Origin: JALZMG01 sp963844175
GTDB lineage: Bacteria > Actinomycetota > Acidimicrobiia > Acidimicrobiales > Ilumatobacteraceae
DNA length: 64,000 bases
NCBI GenBank assembly: GCA_963844175.1
Contig: CAWJNE010000022.1
Coordinates: forward strand, 186,001 to 250,000
Direction of reading: 5' to 3'
Below the pieces are notes generated by a model that was not told the DNA's origin, searched no databases, and was given only the letters and a program-made list of their open reading frames with translations. The position numbers and the translations under genes were made by a program. The stretch's first letter is position 1, and each line of letters opens with the position of its first letter. Below, piece after piece: positions 16,594-24,584 of this stretch.

Positions 16594-16857
16594 TCAGTCG
16601 TCCCGTCGGCGCCGACGCCACCACGTCGACACCAGGCGGTCGAGCACGATGCCGATCACGATGGCGATGGCGATCGCCACCCACACCGACATCTGGCGCT
16701 CCCAGAACAACAGCTGGACCGGGGCTTGCTCGGTGTTCTGGATGACGAACACGAGGGCCAGGGCCACCACGACGGCCAGTGCGATGAGCGCCGGTGAGAT
16801 GCCGCTGCGTGTCGTGCGGAAGCCTCGACCGTCGTCGTCCCGACGTTGCTCGTACAC
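16594..16857 (-). CDS. LapA-domain small membrane protein
   Basis: An 87-aa protein with two transmembrane helices (about residues 22-42 and 56-76). The family signature VFVIQNTEQAPVQLLFW lies at the end of helix 1, and the tail is highly basic (RRRRRDD). LapA/DUF1049 proteins are linked to lipopolysaccharide or envelope assembly in proteobacteria; the role in actinobacteria is unknown. It is divergent from the SDR gene at 16932 and directly upstream of the hydrolase. Confidence 0.85.
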   Translation of the reverse strand: MYEQRRDDDGRGFRTTRSGISPALIALAVVVALALVFVIQNTEQAPVQLLFWERQMSVWVAIAIAIVIGIVLDRLVSTWWRRRRRDD

Positions 16858-16931
16858 GCCGCCAGCTTGGCAGAGTCACACCGCGCGGCCCGAGACCTCG
16901 CGCCGCGCCGCCGTCGATAGCGTCGCCGGCC

Positions 16932-17825
16932 ATGGCTGACCTCGGGTTCGACGGCAAGGTGGCGATCATCACAGGGGCAGGCGGCGGGCTCGGCCGCCAG
17001 CACGCGCTGGCCCTCGCCGGACGGGGTGCACTCGTCGTCGTCAACGACCTCGGCGGCGCCGTCGACGGGTCGGGCAGCGACGCCGGCGCCGCCCAGCTCG
17101 TCGTCGACGAGATCAAGACCGCCGGTGGCGATGCCGTCGCCGACACGAGCTCCGTGGCGACGCCCGAGGGTGGGGAGGCGATCGTCCAGACCGCCCTCGA
17201 CGCCTTCGGGCGGGTCGACATCGTGATCAACAACGCCGGCATCCTGCGCGACAAGACGTTCCACAACATGACCGCCGACCTGCTCGAGCCGGTGCTGGCC
17301 GTCCACCTCCGCGGTGCGTTCAACGTGACCAAGCCGGCGTGGGTGCACATGCGCGAGCAACGCTCCGGGCGGGTCATCTCGACATCGTCGGCCGCCGGCA
17401 TCTTCGGCAACTTCGGCCAGACCAACTACGGCGCGGCCAAGATGGGCCTCGTCGGCCTGACCCGGGTGCTGGCCGTCGAGGGCGCCCGGTACGGCATCCA
17501 GGCCAACGCGATCGCCCCGCTCGCTCACACCCGGATGACCGAGGACATCCTCGGGAGCATGGCCGAGCAGCTCGACCCCGCATTGGTCACGCCGCTCGTC
17601 GTCTACCTCGCCCACGAGTCGTGCGACGCGTCGGGCCGGGTCTTCTCCGTCGGCGGCGGGCGCGTCGCCGAGGTCTTCATCGGTGAGACCGTCGGGTACA
17701 CGGATCGCGACCTCACCCCAGAGACCATCGCCGAGCACTGGTCGACGATCACCGACCGCGCCGGCTACAGCGTCCCGATGAACCTCGGCGAGGAGACCGC
17801 CCTCTTCCTCGGCGCGTTCACCTAG
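16932..17825 (+). CDS. SDR, MFE-2/HSD17B4-type 3-hydroxyacyl-CoA dehydrogenase domain
   Basis: A 297-aa SDR with IITGAGGGLGRQHALALA (cofactor), VVNDLGGAVDGSGSD (insert typical of peroxisomal MFE-2 type), NNAGILRDKTFHNM, and catalytic STSSAAGIFGNFGQTNYGAAK. In the family this domain oxidises D-3-hydroxyacyl-CoA or hydroxysteroid-CoA with NAD. A second paralogue lies at 57229, next to a MaoC hydratase. The ATG at 16932 is preferred over the longer frame that runs back over the divergent LapA gene. It is convergent with the TetR gene across a border element. Confidence 0.92.
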   Translation: MADLGFDGKVAIITGAGGGLGRQHALALAGRGALVVVNDLGGAVDGSGSDAGAAQLVVDEIKTAGGDAVADTSSVATPEGGEAIVQTALDAFGRVDIVINNAGILRDKTFHNMTADLLEPVLAVHLRGAFNVTKPAWVHMREQRSGRVISTSSAAGIFGNFGQTNYGAAKMGLVGLTRVLAVEGARYGIQANAIAPLAHTRMTEDILGSMAEQLDPALVTPLVVYLAHESCDASGRVFSVGGGRVAEVFIGETVGYTDRDLTPETIAEHWSTITDRAGYSVPMNLGEETALFLGAFT

Positions 17826-17833
17826 CTGTCGTC

Positions 17834-17930
17834 GATCGCCTCGCTCGCTTCGAAGACTTCGCTCACTCGGCGTGGGCCCGGCCAGGCCGGCCTGGGCTGT
17901 CACGCTCGCTGCGTGACGAACGCTCGGGAA
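17834..17930. repeat. Border element overlapping the 3-prime end of the TetR gene
   Basis: GATCGCCTCGCTCGCTTCG...GGCCAGGCCGGCCTGG...GCTCGCTGCGTGACGAACGCTCGGGAACC. It is the type-2 element, and most of it (17863-17930) is translated as the last 20 or so residues of the TetR-family protein. Confidence 0.7.
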
Positions 17931-18648
17931 CCGCTGGTTCCGTGAGCCGGTCGACGATGGCCTCGATCGCCACACCGAGCAGGGTCCAGTCGGTGCCGAC
18001 ACGTTCGCCGAGGTCGGCCCGGTCGAAGTGCGGGTGCTCGATGCCGGTCGAGCCCTGGATCGAGAAGCCTTCCGCCATGGCGGCCAGGACGAGCGCCAGG
18101 TGGTCGACGGTGTACGGCGGGCGCATCCGGCGGTGGAACACGCGCAACAGCACCTCGTAGAGCTGCACGAAGTTGCTCAACCCGTCGCGGACCCGCTCGG
18201 CCGAGATGGCACACAGCTCGGGGTCCCACAGCGTCGACGCCCGCACGACGAGGGTCGTGAAGTACAGCGCCGAGCCGGGCAGGCTGTGCACGTTGGCGGC
18301 TGCGCCGGCCCGGATCATCTCCCGGAACGGGGCACCGGCGTCGACGAGGTGGCGGATGCCGGCGACGGTCTCGGCGACGGCGATCTCGTCGCGCTTGTGC
18401 AGGAGCTCGACGACCACGTCGCGCTGGAACTCGTGCTGGTTGTCCCAGAAGCGGTAGGCGGCGCCGGTGGTGTACCCGGCGCGGCGAGCCGCGGACGACA
18501 TCTTGATGTGGTCGACGCCCGGGGTCACGCCCGTCTCGAGCAGCAGGTCGACGCCGGCGTCCAGCAGCGCCTGGCGGCTCGTCGAGTGCTCGCTCCCCAC
18601 GACGCCCACCATGTCCGGTGGCGGCGACGTGCGTGCAACGGAGGGCAC
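17863..18648 (-). CDS. TetR-family transcriptional regulator
   Basis: A 261-aa regulator. The N-terminal helix-turn-helix region reads SRQALLDAGVDLLLETGV...HIKMSSAARRAGYTTGAAYRFWDNQHEFQRDVV, a clear TetR DNA-binding domain. The ligand domain is unassigned. The final segment (ERSSRSERDSPGRPGRAHAE) is encoded by a border repeat, so the ancestral protein probably ended near VDRLTEPAVPE. The start may be at residue 13 (MVGVVGSEHS). Its convergent neighbour is the SDR and its divergent neighbour the phospholipase; either could be its target. Confidence 0.87.
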   Translation of the reverse strand: MPSVARTSPPPDMVGVVGSEHSTSRQALLDAGVDLLLETGVTPGVDHIKMSSAARRAGYTTGAAYRFWDNQHEFQRDVVVELLHKRDEIAVAETVAGIRHLVDAGAPFREMIRAGAAANVHSLPGSALYFTTLVVRASTLWDPELCAISAERVRDGLSNFVQLYEVLLRVFHRRMRPPYTVDHLALVLAAMAEGFSIQGSTGIEHPHFDRADLGERVGTDWTLLGVAIEAIVDRLTEPAVPERSSRSERDSPGRPGRAHAE

Positions 18649-18770
18649 CGGCGCGGTGAAAAGTCAAGCGCAGATGTTCCGGCTCGCGATCCCGGAGCCG
18701 TGCTGGAGCGGGAGGACGGCGTGCGCGCACCATCACCGTGACGGGCGACACACCACGTGAGGAGGAACCG

Positions 18771-19172
18771 ATGAAGTTGAAGCAAAAGCTGGCCGCAGTC
18801 ACCCTCGCCGCTGGGATCGGCGTCGGGGGCGGAGCGATCGCCTCGTGGACGCCGGCGATGGCAGCCGAAGCGACGCCGGCCGTTGCCGCAGTGACCGCCG
18901 CTCGGCACGGTGATGCCTGCACCAACGCGCCCGACTCGGGGCCGACGTGGAACTTCCACGAGGCCTGTCACTGGCACGACAGCTGCTACGCCAACAAGCC
19001 GTACGGGAACAGCCAGTGGGGTCGCCTGCAGTGCGACGCCAGGTTCTGGGATCGGATGATCGGATCCTGCAACAGCCGGTACGCCTGGTACAACCCGCTG
19101 CGGTACACGTGCCACGAGGTCGCCGGCATCTACTTCCGGGTCGTGGTCGCCGCCGGCTGGTGGTACTGGTGA
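18771..19172 (+). CDS. Secreted prokaryotic phospholipase A2
   Basis: A 133-aa protein. A Sec signal peptide (residues 1-32, ending AMAAEA) leads to a small Cys-rich domain. CHWHDSCY carries the PLA2 catalytic His69-Asp70 pair, and CDARFWDRM supplies the partner Asp. Six cysteines (50, 66, 72, 88, 100, 114) could form three disulfides. Prokaryotic PLA2s hydrolyse the sn-2 ester of phospholipids outside the cell. The start ATG has a strong GGAGGA ribosome site 6 bases upstream. It is divergent from TetR and convergent with a CoA ligase that could activate released fatty acid (inference). Confidence 0.82.
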   Translation: MKLKQKLAAVTLAAGIGVGGGAIASWTPAMAAEATPAVAAVTAARHGDACTNAPDSGPTWNFHEACHWHDSCYANKPYGNSQWGRLQCDARFWDRMIGSCNSRYAWYNPLRYTCHEVAGIYFRVVVAAGWWYW

Positions 19173-19198
19173 CCGATCCTGGTCTCGGGAGCTGACGT

Positions 19199-19247
19199 GA
19201 TCTGGGTGCCGATCCCGACGACAGCCGTCAGGATCGGCGCCCAGATC
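19199..19247. terminator. Long inverted repeat between convergent PLA2 and CoA ligase genes
   Basis: GATCTGGGTGCCGATCC (19199-19215) pairs with GGATCGGCGCCCAGATC (19231-19247) at 16 of 17 positions. The right arm encodes the last codons of the CoA ligase and the loop holds its stop. It probably acts as a two-way terminator. Confidence 0.65.
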
Positions 19248-20841
19248 GGATCCGTACGTTCACTGCGTGGCGATGGCCAGGGCCGTCGAGCGCGCGGTAG
19301 TCGAGCTTGCCGTTGGCTGCTCGGCCGACCGTCTCGATCGGCAGCACGCGCTTGGGCGCCTTGTAACCGGCGAGGTGCTGCTTGACGTGGGCGATCAGCA
19401 GCGGCTCGTCGATCGTCGAGCCGGCGTGGGGCTCGACGAGGGCCGTGATGGCCTCGCCGAAGCGTTCGTCGGGCACCCCGACGACGGCAGCGTCGGCGAC
19501 CGCGGGGTGCAGCTTGAGCACCTCCTCGACCTCCTCCGGGTACACCTTCTCGCCGCCGGTGTTGATGCACTGGCTGCCTCGGCCGAGCAGGCGGACGGTG
19601 CCGTCGGCGTCGACCGTGGCGAAGTCACCCGGGATCGAGTACCGCTGGCCGTCGATGACCTGGAACGTGGCCGCCGACTTCTCCGGGTCCTTGTAGTACC
19701 CGATCGGCGTGTAGCCGCGCATCGCCACCAGCCCGCGCTCGCCGGAACCCGGCACCACGTCCCGACCGTCCTCGGTCACCACCCGCGTCGTGGGCCCGAG
19801 CCGGAACGACGCCGTCGCCGCTGAGCCGTCGGACGTGACGGTGCTCGACGCCATCGAGATCGCCTCGCTGGACCCGAGCGAGTCGACCATGATCAGCCGG
19901 TCGTTGTGGCGCAGCAGACCGGCCTTGGACTCCGCCGACCAGATCACGCCGCTCGACACGATGACCCGGAGGGACGACACGTCCCAGCGGTCCGGCTGGG
20001 CGTCGAGGGCCCGCAGGATCGGCTTGGCGAAGGCGTCGCCGACGATCGACATCGAGTTGATGCGCTCGTGCTCGACGGTGTCGAGCAGCTCGACGGGGTC
20101 GAAGCGCCGGCCCTCCATCGTGACGACGCTGCCGCCGATCATCAGGTTGGACAAGGCGTTGAACAGCCCCGTGCCGTGCATCAGCGGGGCGGCAGGAAGG
20201 TTGCGCGGTCCGGGCTTGACGACCCGATCGGCAGCGGCGTCGAGGTCCTGCTCCGGCGGCAGGCGCTTCTTGTTGGCTGCGTCGAGCGCACCGAAGAGGT
20301 CCTCCTGGCGCCACATCACCCCCTTCGGCATGCCGGTCGTTCCGCCGGTGTAGAGCAGCAGCAGGTGGTCGCCGGAACGTCCCCACGGCCCGGCCACCCG
20401 GTGCGCCGGAGCGGCGGCGGCCGCGGTCTCGTAGTCGACGGCCCAGTCCGGCGTCGGGCCGCTGCCGTCGTCGACGAACAGCCAGGTGCGGATGCGCGGC
20501 AGGCGGGCCCGCACCTCGTCGACGCGGTCGACGAACGTGCCGTGGAAGACCACGGCCACCACGTCGGCGTTGTCCCAGAGGTAGGTCAGCTCGTCGGCGG
20601 TGTAGCGGTAGTTCGTGTTGACGGTGGCCAACCCGGCCTTGAACGCGCCGAAGGTCGTTTCGAGGTACGGCGGCGAGTTGTACAGGTACTGGGCCACCTT
20701 GTCCTGCTCGGCGACGCCCGCCGCGAGCAACGTGGCGGCGATGCCGTCGGCCCGCCGGTCGAGCTCGGCCCACGTCGTCGTGCGGCCGGCATGGCGTTGG
20801 GCCATGGCGTCCGGCTGCCGGTCGGCCACCGCCTCGAACAC
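19228..20841 (-). CDS. Acyl-CoA synthetase (AMP-forming), FadD-like
   Basis: A 537-aa ANL-superfamily ligase. The P-loop motif is LLYTGGTTGMPKGVMWR, then adenylate-binding VDSLGSSEA, hinge GDFATVDADGTVRLLGRG, and C-terminal catalytic Lys in RAANGKLDYRAL. It activates a fatty or related acid to acyl-CoA with ATP. The only in-frame start before a stop at 20911-20913 is GTG 20841 (VFEAVADRQPD). Yet the codons just upstream read GWNFAD, which is how this family normally begins after its Met. The original start seems to have been lost to the repeat array that abuts the gene. It is divergent from the acyl-CoA dehydrogenase at 21130. Confidence 0.9.
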   Translation of the reverse strand: MFEAVADRQPDAMAQRHAGRTTTWAELDRRADGIAATLLAAGVAEQDKVAQYLYNSPPYLETTFGAFKAGLATVNTNYRYTADELTYLWDNADVVAVVFHGTFVDRVDEVRARLPRIRTWLFVDDGSGPTPDWAVDYETAAAAAPAHRVAGPWGRSGDHLLLLYTGGTTGMPKGVMWRQEDLFGALDAANKKRLPPEQDLDAAADRVVKPGPRNLPAAPLMHGTGLFNALSNLMIGGSVVTMEGRRFDPVELLDTVEHERINSMSIVGDAFAKPILRALDAQPDRWDVSSLRVIVSSGVIWSAESKAGLLRHNDRLIMVDSLGSSEAISMASSTVTSDGSAATASFRLGPTTRVVTEDGRDVVPGSGERGLVAMRGYTPIGYYKDPEKSAATFQVIDGQRYSIPGDFATVDADGTVRLLGRGSQCINTGGEKVYPEEVEEVLKLHPAVADAAVVGVPDERFGEAITALVEPHAGSTIDEPLLIAHVKQHLAGYKAPKRVLPIETVGRAANGKLDYRALDGPGHRHAVNVRIRSGRRS

Positions 20842-20867
20842 GTCGGCGAAGTTCCAGCCTTGTTGAC

Positions 20868-21083
20868 GGCTCGCTCCGCTCGCTGCCTCGCTGGCGCTCG
20901 GCCTGACCCGTCATGCGCGCGGTCGGGGGCCGAAGCGGTCACGTCCGCGGCCGGATGGCTCGCTCCGCTCGCTTGCCTCGCTGGCGCTCGGCCTGACCCG
21001 TCATCGCGCTGCGGTCGGGGGCCGAAGCGTCTGTCCGCGGCCGGATGGCTCGCTCCGCTCAAGTCGGGGGCCGAAGGGGTCAC
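20868..21083. repeat. Tandem array of about 90-bp border elements (two and a half copies)
   Basis: GGCTCGCTCCGCTC starts at 20868, 20957 and 21047. The units share CCTCGCTGGCGCTCGGCCTGA, CCCGTCAT and GGTCGGGGGCCGAAG. The array fills the intergenic space between a CoA ligase and an acyl-CoA dehydrogenase transcribed away from each other, so any promoters must lie inside or beside it. Confidence 0.85.
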
Positions 21084-21129
21084 GCCGCGAAGGTAATGGC
21101 GGCGGGGTGCAGGACGTAGCGTCGCGAGC

Positions 21130-22380
21130 ATGGACTTCGAGCTGCCGGGGCGCGACGACGCCCGGCGCCTGGCGGTGCGCGAGTGGTTGGCCGAGCACCC
21201 GGATCCGAGTGGCGACGAGCTGGCCCGGGCGGGCTACGTCGTCCCCCACTGGCCGCGTCCCTGGGGCATCGACGCCGACCCGATCCACCAGGTGCTGATC
21301 GACGACGAGCTGACCGCGGCCGGCGTGCGCCGGCCGGTCAACCCGATCGGGATCGGGTGGGCCGGTCCGACGATCGTGTACGCCGGCACGAAGGAACAGA
21401 AGGACCGCTACCTGTGGCCGATCCTGTCGGGGGTCGAGTTCTGGTGCCAGCTGTTCTCCGAGCCGGGAAGTGGCAGCGACCTCGCCAACCTCGGTACCCG
21501 CGCCGTGCGCGACGGCGAGGAGTTCGTCGTCAACGGCCAGAAGATCTGGACCAGCGGGGCGCAGTACGCGAAGTACGGCATCCTCATCGCCCGCACCGAT
21601 CCGGAGTTGCCCAAGCACAAGGGCATCTCGTACTTCGTCTGCCCGATGGACGCACCGGGCATCGAGATCCGTCCGATCACGGAGATGACCGGCGGGCACA
21701 CCTTCAACGAGGTGTTCTTCACCGACGTGCGCCTGCCGGCGGCGAACCTCGTCGGCGACCTCAACGACGGGTGGCGGCTGGCCAAGGTGACGCTCGGCAA
21801 CGAGCGCATCTCGCTGTCGACCGGTGGCGTGCTGTGGGGGAGCGGGCCGACGGCACTGGACCTGGTCGAGGCGGTGAAGGCCGCAGGACCCCTCACCGAT
21901 CCGACACTGCGCCAGCGCCTGGCCCAGGTGTACGTCGAGCACACGGTGCTGGAGCTGATCCGCATGCGCACGCTGACGGCCCGGCTGAAGGGCGAACAGC
22001 CGGGCCCGGAGGCGAGCATTCGCAAGCTGCTCGGCGACGAGCACGGTCAGCACGTGATGGAGCTGGCTCGCGATCTCATCGGTCCGGCGGCGATGCTGAC
22101 GGGCGGTGACGGCACGTCACCCGCCAGCGGCGCGAAGTTCGACGAATCGTCGTTCACGCCCGGCACGGAGAGCCGCAACCTCAGCCCCGACCGTCCGCCG
22201 CGCACGCTCGACCACCCGGGCTGGTACGACGGCTACCTGTTCTCGCAAGCCTTGACGATCGGCGGCGGGACCGGCCAGGTGCAGCGCAACATCGTCGCCG
22301 AGCGAGTGCTCGGCCTGCCCCACGACGTCGACGTGCAGCAGGGCCTCAGCTGGTCGGAGGCGCAACGTGCTCGGACCTGA
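21130..22380 (+). CDS. Acyl-CoA dehydrogenase (416 aa)
   Basis: Complete acyl-CoA dehydrogenase. The middle domain has QLFSEPGSGSDLANLGTRAV and FVVNGQKIWTSGAQYA, and the C-terminal helical domain ends SQALTIGGGTGQVQRNIVAERVLGLP. The catalytic acid usually sits in helix G in this branch; I cannot place it with confidence. The sequence resembles the actinobacterial FadE group that works on steroid side chains or long-chain acyl-CoA, but this is inference. The segment DGTSPASGAKFDESSF is an insert unlike the family core. A second flavoenzyme of the same fold follows 42 bp downstream. Confidence 0.92.
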   Translation: MDFELPGRDDARRLAVREWLAEHPDPSGDELARAGYVVPHWPRPWGIDADPIHQVLIDDELTAAGVRRPVNPIGIGWAGPTIVYAGTKEQKDRYLWPILSGVEFWCQLFSEPGSGSDLANLGTRAVRDGEEFVVNGQKIWTSGAQYAKYGILIARTDPELPKHKGISYFVCPMDAPGIEIRPITEMTGGHTFNEVFFTDVRLPAANLVGDLNDGWRLAKVTLGNERISLSTGGVLWGSGPTALDLVEAVKAAGPLTDPTLRQRLAQVYVEHTVLELIRMRTLTARLKGEQPGPEASIRKLLGDEHGQHVMELARDLIGPAAMLTGGDGTSPASGAKFDESSFTPGTESRNLSPDRPPRTLDHPGWYDGYLFSQALTIGGGTGQVQRNIVAERVLGLPHDVDVQQGLSWSEAQRART

Positions 22381-22422
22381 CGAGGCGCGTTTGTTCGTCG
22401 ACGGTCGCCCGGCGGCGGCCTG

Positions 22423-23556
22423 GTGAACGAACGCAGTGACGGCGGATTGGTGGCGGCGGCCGAGGCGGTGGCGCCGCTCGTCATGAAGCTGGCGGACGTC
22501 GCCGAGCAGGACCGGCGACTGCCGCCGGAGACGGTGGAAGCGCTGGTCGCCGCCGACCTGATGCGGATGGGTCTGCCCGAGGCCTACGGGGGCCCCGAGG
22601 CTGCTCCGCTGACGATGCTGACGGCGATCGAGGTGCTGGCGCGTGCCGACGGTGCTGCCGGCTGGTGTTCGATGATCGCCTCCAGCACATCGACCCAGGC
22701 GTACTTCCTCGAGCCCCCGGCGGCGGAGGAGATCTTCGGCGAACCGGACACGGTGACCGGCGGCGCGTTCGCCCCGACCGGCACCGGCGTGGTCGATGGC
22801 GATCGGATCACCGTGACGGGTCGCTGGCAGTGGGGAAGCGGGACGCAGCACTGCCAGTGGATCCTCGGCGGCACCGTCTGCGATGACGGCGCGTTCCGGC
22901 TGTGCTGGTTCCCGGCCGAGGAGGTGACGTTCCACGACACCTGGCACAGCTCGGGGCTGCGCGGGTCGGGGTCGTTGGACTACTCGGTCGACGGTGTGGT
23001 CGTGCCGATGCACCGCACGGTGCGCCCGCTGCAGACCCCGGCCGTGCTGCGCCGCCCGTTGGCCGCGTTCCCCAACTTCACGCTGCTGTCGTCGTGCGTG
23101 GCTGCCGTCAGCCTGGGCATCGGGCGGCGGGCGATCGACGAGCTGCTGGCGGTGGCCGAGGGCAAGCGCCCGCTGTTCTCGTCGAGGACGCTGGCCGAGA
23201 GCGCGTTCACGCAGATCGAGCTGGCCAGGGCCGAGGCCGACCTGCGGGCGGCGCGGGCGTTCCTGCACGACGAGGTCGGCCGGACGTGGGACCTGGTGGT
23301 CAGCGGCGGGCGGGCCGACATCTCGGCTCGGCTCGGCGTGCGGATGGCCGCCACCAACGCCGCCGCGAGGGCCGCCGAGGTCGCCGACCGGATGTACACG
23401 CTGGCCGGCGGTTCGAGCGTGTACCAGTCGAACGTGCTCCAGCGCTGCCTGCGCGACGCCCACGTCCCGACCCAGCACCTGCAGGTGGCCCCGAAGCTGC
23501 AGGAGACGTTCGGCCGCCTCCTCCTCGGCCAGGAGACCGACACCAACCTCCTCTGA
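22423..23556 (+). CDS. Acyl-CoA dehydrogenase-fold flavin monooxygenase (HsaA/HpaB-like)
   Basis: A 377-aa protein of the acyl-CoA dehydrogenase fold that lacks the usual catalytic Glu region. It matches the HsaA/DszC-like group: LPEAYGGPEAAPLTML, GWCSMIASST, GRWQWGSGTQHCQWILGG, and a C-terminal LAGGSSVYQSNVLQRCLRDAHVPTQH. In this group FMNH2 or FADH2 supplied by a reductase is used to hydroxylate phenolic or steroid substrates. The GTG start follows the acyl-CoA dehydrogenase closely, so the two are probably an operon. A REP-like palindrome follows the stop. Confidence 0.85.
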   Translation: MNERSDGGLVAAAEAVAPLVMKLADVAEQDRRLPPETVEALVAADLMRMGLPEAYGGPEAAPLTMLTAIEVLARADGAAGWCSMIASSTSTQAYFLEPPAAEEIFGEPDTVTGGAFAPTGTGVVDGDRITVTGRWQWGSGTQHCQWILGGTVCDDGAFRLCWFPAEEVTFHDTWHSSGLRGSGSLDYSVDGVVVPMHRTVRPLQTPAVLRRPLAAFPNFTLLSSCVAAVSLGIGRRAIDELLAVAEGKRPLFSSRTLAESAFTQIELARAEADLRAARAFLHDEVGRTWDLVVSGGRADISARLGVRMAATNAAARAAEVADRMYTLAGGSSVYQSNVLQRCLRDAHVPTQHLQVAPKLQETFGRLLLGQETDTNLL

Positions 23557-23565
23557 CCACCCAAC

Positions 23566-23652
23566 CCCATCCGAGGGTTTCGTGCCTCCGAGGGTTTCCG
23601 GAGGGGCCTTCCCGCAGCTGACCCTCGGATGCAGCAAACCCTCGGATGGGTC
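23566..23652. repeat. REP-like palindrome, copy 1, between convergent genes
   Basis: CCCATCCGAGGGTTT, then CCTCCGAGGGTTT, then a central GGGGCCTTCCC region, then CTGACCCTCGGATGCAG and AAACCCTCGGATGGGTC. Each half contains two units and the halves are reverse complements, so it can fold into a long nested hairpin. It begins 10 bp after the stop of the flavin monooxygenase and ends on the stop codon of the facing LLM gene. Confidence 0.9.
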
Positions 23653-24545
23653 TAGGTGGGGGCGAGGGCGGCGAGGGTGGCGGCACCGGTCGGGAGGTCG
23701 AGCGGAGGGACGACCAGACCGATCTCCGTGACGCCGGCGGCGGCGTACTCAGCGATGCGGCCACGGATCGTGGCTTCGTCGCCGACGAGGGCGACGGCGT
23801 CCAGCACGTCGATCGGGATGCGGGCGGCCAGCTCCCTGGGGTGTGGTCGGGTGCGGGCGAACGCCACCAGCTCACCGAAGCCGGCTTCCTCGAACATCTC
23901 GGCGTAGCCGGGTGCGGCGAGGTAGCCGACGTACCCGAACGCCAGCCACCGCCGCTCGTCGGGCGTGGGGTCGACAGCGGCGGCCAGCCACACCGCGGTG
24001 TTCGGGTGGTGGGCGGCCAGTCGGCCGGCGGCCTCGACGGTGACCATGTTGAGCACCATGCGATCGGCGGCGGCGGCGATCTCCACGGCGCGCTGTCCGA
24101 AGGCGGCGACGGTCAGCGTCGTCCCGGGAGGTGCCTGGCGCAGCCGGAAGCCGTCGACCCGCTCGCCGGCGAGCAGCGCCCGCAGTTCCCGGGTCGACGC
24201 GGCGAGCCGATCGGCGGCGCCGTCTCGGGTCCGTCCGTGCCATCGGGCGACGGCGTCGCTCGACGTGCCGAGCGCGACGTGGGTCGTGCGGCCGGTCGCC
24301 GCAACGGTCGTGGCGGCGAGGGCGATCTGGGCCGGCGACCGCACGGTGACGGCCAGCGGTCCGAGGCACGGCTGGATCTGGTCGGTGCGGGCGACGATCG
24401 CAGCCGCCATCGCCGGTGCATCGAGCTTGGCCATCTCGCCGATCCACACCTCGGGGAAGCCGAGGCGATCGGCCTCGCTCGCGACGTCCAGGTCGGCCTG
24501 GATCGGCCGGTCGAGCCACTCGGCGAGGACGACCGTCAGCCGCAC
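23652..24545 (-). CDS. LLM-class F420-dependent oxidoreductase
   Basis: A 297-aa luciferase-like monooxygenase fold. RLTVVLAEWLDRPIQADLDVASEADRLGFPEVWIGEMA is the canonical first strand and helix; LGPLAVTVRSPAQIALAATTVA and GRTTHVALGTSSDAVA follow. The C-terminal region is ALVGDEATIRGRIAEYAAAGVTEIGLVV. Actinobacterial members mostly use F420. The substrate is unknown. The GTG at 24545 is taken, because the longer frame would overlap the divergent enoyl-CoA hydratase and adds non-family residues. Confidence 0.88.
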   Translation of the reverse strand: MRLTVVLAEWLDRPIQADLDVASEADRLGFPEVWIGEMAKLDAPAMAAAIVARTDQIQPCLGPLAVTVRSPAQIALAATTVAATGRTTHVALGTSSDAVARWHGRTRDGAADRLAASTRELRALLAGERVDGFRLRQAPPGTTLTVAAFGQRAVEIAAAADRMVLNMVTVEAAGRLAAHHPNTAVWLAAAVDPTPDERRWLAFGYVGYLAAPGYAEMFEEAGFGELVAFARTRPHPRELAARIPIDVLDAVALVGDEATIRGRIAEYAAAGVTEIGLVVPPLDLPTGAATLAALAPT

Positions 24546-24559
24546 CGCAGTGACCGTAA

Positions 24560-24580
24560 CGGCGACCACTACGGTCGCCG
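24560..24580. promoter_or_regulatory. Inverted repeat in a 39-bp divergent intergenic space
   Basis: CGGCGACC-ACTAC-GGTCGCCG is a perfect 8-bp inverted repeat. It is centred between the GTG of the LLM gene (24545) and the ATG of the enoyl-CoA hydratase (24585). With so little room it must overlap both promoters or leaders, so it is a candidate operator. Confidence 0.4.
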
Positions 24581-24584
24581 CGTG

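Noticed and set aside
20868..21083. Regular repeats that might be a CRISPR array
   Set aside because: Units are about 90 bp with almost no unique spacer, the sequence is shared with other border elements, and no cas genes are present (the RecB-like nuclease at 14846 is a DNA-repair-type protein coupled to PAP2).
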